This document shows positions 5,665 to 7,497 of a DNA stretch of 7,497 bases, in pieces. The notes beneath the pieces are model-generated. The model did no database searches. It saw nothing but the letters and a program-made list of their open reading frames with translations, and was not told the DNA's origin. The DNA is taken from assembly GCA_017481065.1 (NCBI GenBank), contig JAFUPT010000185.1, positions 1-7,497 on the forward strand. Direction: 5' to 3'. Source of the stretch: Clostridia bacterium. GTDB lineage: Bacteria; Bacillota_A; Clostridia; Christensenellales; Aristaeellaceae. Both the position numbers and the translations under genes were made by a program. The first letter of the stretch is position 1. Every line of letters starts with the position of its first letter.

Positions 5665-5670
5665 GAGGTG
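5665..5670 (+). promoter_or_regulatory. Ribosome binding site defining a GTG start
   Basis: GAGGTG lies 5 nt upstream of GTG 5676. It supports this GTG as the start of the hub/fibre gene rather than the in-frame ATG at 5694 (18 bases downstream), which lacks a comparable site. Confidence 0.7.
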
Positions 5671-5675
5671 ATACT

Positions 5676-7497
5676 GTGGCGGACTGGACGGCGATGATGC
5701 ACGCCCCCATGCGCGAATTGAAGATAGGCGGAAAAATTGTGTTCGGCAGCGCTGCCGAGCTGGAGCTTGATGGATCGATGGCTGTGGAGCTCACCATCGA
5801 GGAGGGCGCGGACGGCGCGCTGCTGCCGGGCGATGTGCTCTCCGCCGGCTGTACGCTGGACCTGGTGAACGATGCGGGCCAGTGGCTCCCCGGCGGCAGC
5901 CTGCTGGGCGGCCAGGAATTGACCGGCGCCACCCTCATGCCCCAGCTGGGCGCGGTATCCGGCGGGGAAATCCTCTGGCGGGATATGGGCGCATTCCAGA
6001 TTGAGAGCGCGGTGCTGCTGGAGGGAGAGGGCAGGCTGCGCATTCGGGGCTATGACAGCGCGGCATACGAGCTGGGCGGCGCTTTTACGGATGCGCTCAC
6101 TTACCCCGCATCCCTGGAAACCCTGTGGCGGCATGCTGTGGGCCAGACCCGCTACATATGGGAGGGAAGCGTGCCCAACGGCTCCGCCGTGATCGATTTC
6201 CCGCCGGACTGGAAGGAAAATTCCATCCGCACGGTGCTGGGCTGGATCGCGGCGGCGGCGGGCTGCTTTGTGCGCATCGGCAGGGATGGCAGCCTGGAGC
6301 TCCGCCCGGTAAACGGCGGAAAGGAATATGCAATCGATCCGGCCGCCTACCTGAAGCTGGAGCGGGACAGCGTTTCCTTCGGCCCGGTGGACGCGCTGAA
6401 AATTTCTCCCGCGGGCGAAAATGCCGGGGAGAAGGTTTACTGCGGCAGCGCGGGCACGGCCATCCATGCCCTTTCGGTGCGCGGCAACCCGGTTTTCATC
6501 GCAGGGGCTGCAAGTATCGATGGGCTGGCGGAGGGCATGCTCGACCAGGTGGAGGGGCTTGCCAGCGCCTCCCTGCGCCTGGAATGGCGGGGAGACCCGG
6601 AGCTGGAAATCGGCGACAGGATCATTGTCACCGATACCCATGGAAGCGAATGCGCCGGGGTGCTCTCCCGGCAGACGCTGCGCTTTTCCCTGGGCTTCTC
6701 GGCAAGCTGCGCCTGCGCCATCCCGGAGGACAGCGTTTCCGGCGTGCGCCGGGCCATTACCCCCGAGGGCGGGCTGAACGCATCCGCGCTGGTGGGCGCA
6801 GTGGACGGCGGTCTGCTCAGCGCAGGCAGCGTGACCACCGAAAAGCTGGCTGCCGGGAGCGTGACCGCCGAGAAGCTGGCGGCGAGCATCATTGATGCGG
6901 TATCCATCGATGCGGTGACGGCAAAGATCGAAAGCCTTACCGCCAAGGACATTGAAACCGACCGCCTCGCCGCCGCGCTGGCCAGCTTTACCGTGATCAC
7001 CGCCGGAACCGCCAGCTTTGACCGGGCGGCGGTGCAGCATCTGGTGGCGAACGCGCTGAATCTGTCCTTCGGCGTGGGGGACACGGTGTTCATCAGCAAC
7101 CTGCGGGCCAGCTACGCCCAGATCGTGAACGCCGCCATCGGCAACCTGTGCATCAAGGCCAGCGACGGAAATTATTATTCCATCGATGTGGATGGCGATG
7201 GCAGGGTTTCCGCCACGAGGACCACTGTGTCCGACGGTGAAATTTCCGCCGGACAGACGGATGCGGGCCGGGTGATCCTCGGCACGGATGTAACCGCCGA
7301 ATCCCTGAACACATCCAGCCTGCTGGCCACCTACGCACTGGTGAACAAAATCGACGCCGCGCGCATCGATGTGGACCAGCTCTTTGCCCGGGAGGCCTTT
7401 ATTTCGAAATTGGCCACCAGCCAGATCGTGGCCGGGAAATCCCTCACCATCATCGCAGGAGAGGCCAGCGCGGCGCAAAATGCGGCAGAATCCGCCC
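5676..7497 (+). CDS. Tail hub / tail fibre protein (partial, open at window end)
   Basis: The frame starting at GTG 5676 stays open to the window edge, giving at least 607 residues; the 3' end is missing. Residues 1 to about 360 look like a tail-tip hub (gp27/gp44/Tal-like). A beta-rich start (MRELKIGGKIVFG) is followed by segments such as WKENSIRTVLGWIAAAAGC and LELRPVNGGKEYAID. A closing GDRIIVTDTHGSECAGVLS stretch begins at 313. Residues 384-403 hold two decameric repeats (GSVTTEKLAA/GSVTAEKLAA), which are typical fibre linkers. The remainder, including LLATYALVNKIDAARIDVDQLFAREAFISKLAT, resembles Clostridia prophage fibre regions. It likely caps the tube and carries receptor-binding parts. 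No enzymatic domain is visible in the part present. Confidence 0.8.
   Translation, partial: MADWTAMMHAPMRELKIGGKIVFGSAAELELDGSMAVELTIEEGADGALLPGDVLSAGCTLDLVNDAGQWLPGGSLLGGQELTGATLMPQLGAVSGGEILWRDMGAFQIESAVLLEGEGRLRIRGYDSAAYELGGAFTDALTYPASLETLWRHAVGQTRYIWEGSVPNGSAVIDFPPDWKENSIRTVLGWIAAAAGCFVRIGRDGSLELRPVNGGKEYAIDPAAYLKLERDSVSFGPVDALKISPAGENAGEKVYCGSAGTAIHALSVRGNPVFIAGAASIDGLAEGMLDQVEGLASASLRLEWRGDPELEIGDRIIVTDTHGSECAGVLSRQTLRFSLGFSASCACAIPEDSVSGVRRAITPEGGLNASALVGAVDGGLLSAGSVTTEKLAAGSVTAEKLAASIIDAVSIDAVTAKIESLTAKDIETDRLAAALASFTVITAGTASFDRAAVQHLVANALNLSFGVGDTVFISNLRASYAQIVNAAIGNLCIKASDGNYYSIDVDGDGRVSATRTTVSDGEISAGQTDAGRVILGTDVTAESLNTSSLLATYALVNKIDAARIDVDQLFAREAFISKLATSQIVAGKSLTIIAGEASAAQNAAESA
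6825..6884 (+). repeat. Two tandem 30-bp repeats in the fibre region
   Basis: Two consecutive 10-codon units encode GSVTTEKLAA (6825-6854) and GSVTAEKLAA (6855-6884). They differ at one residue (T or A) and at several synonymous positions. Repeats of the 'G.VT.EKLA' kind are common in phage fibre linkers. The synonymous differences suggest that the copies are maintained by selection rather than very recently duplicated. Confidence 0.85.

Noticed and set aside
5466..7478. 670-codon open frame on the minus strand
   Set aside because: It lies antisense to the DUF6711-like and hub/fibre genes. Long antisense frames arise from GC-rich codon bias. Its translation is low-complexity (many G, A and H) with no family resemblance.

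Overview
The window is a single-strand (+) morphogenesis module of a tailed phage with siphovirus-type gene content, most likely a prophage. It runs from the scaffold gene into the tail-tip/fibre gene. The DNA is GC-rich, Shine-Dalgarno sites are often strong AGGAGG-type, and ATGA stop/start overlaps are frequent. The capsid is P22-like, and the noncoding gaps resemble palindromic interspersed repeats that I recall from gut Clostridia. Together these suggest a high-GC Firmicutes host (Oscillospiraceae/Christensenellales-like). That assignment is inference; no host marker gene is present.

Layout: 1-239 is a noncoding gap packed with perfect hairpins. It is followed by a DUF4355-type scaffold protein (240-791). 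A second hairpin-rich gap (792-937) precedes the P22-type major capsid protein (938-2071). The neck genes follow, tightly coupled: head-tail connector (2075-2365), probable head-closure protein (2362-2676), HK97 gp10-like protein (2673-2996) and probable tail terminator (2993-3352). The tail module starts with the tail tube protein (3365-3784). Next comes a tail assembly chaperone pair (3788-4087 and 4084-4425) that appears to be joined by a programmed -1 ribosomal frameshift. A very short tape-measure protein (4412-5293), a DUF6711-like small tail protein (5307-5663) and a long tail hub/fibre gene follow. The last starts at GTG 5676 and is still open at the window edge.

How the parts work together: scaffold and coat build the procapsid around a portal encoded outside the window. 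The connector and closure proteins seal the head. The gp10-like and terminator proteins complete the head-tail joint. Tube subunits polymerise around the tape measure with the help of the G/GT-like chaperones, and the hub/fibre protein forms the tail tip.

The points most worth a second look are the composite frameshift signal at 4051-4139, the roughly 293-residue tape measure, the dense hairpin clusters on both sides of the scaffold gene, and the apparent lack of a separate classical distal tail (Dit) gene. I see no evidence for a defence system, CRISPR array, RNA gene or other non-phage system.
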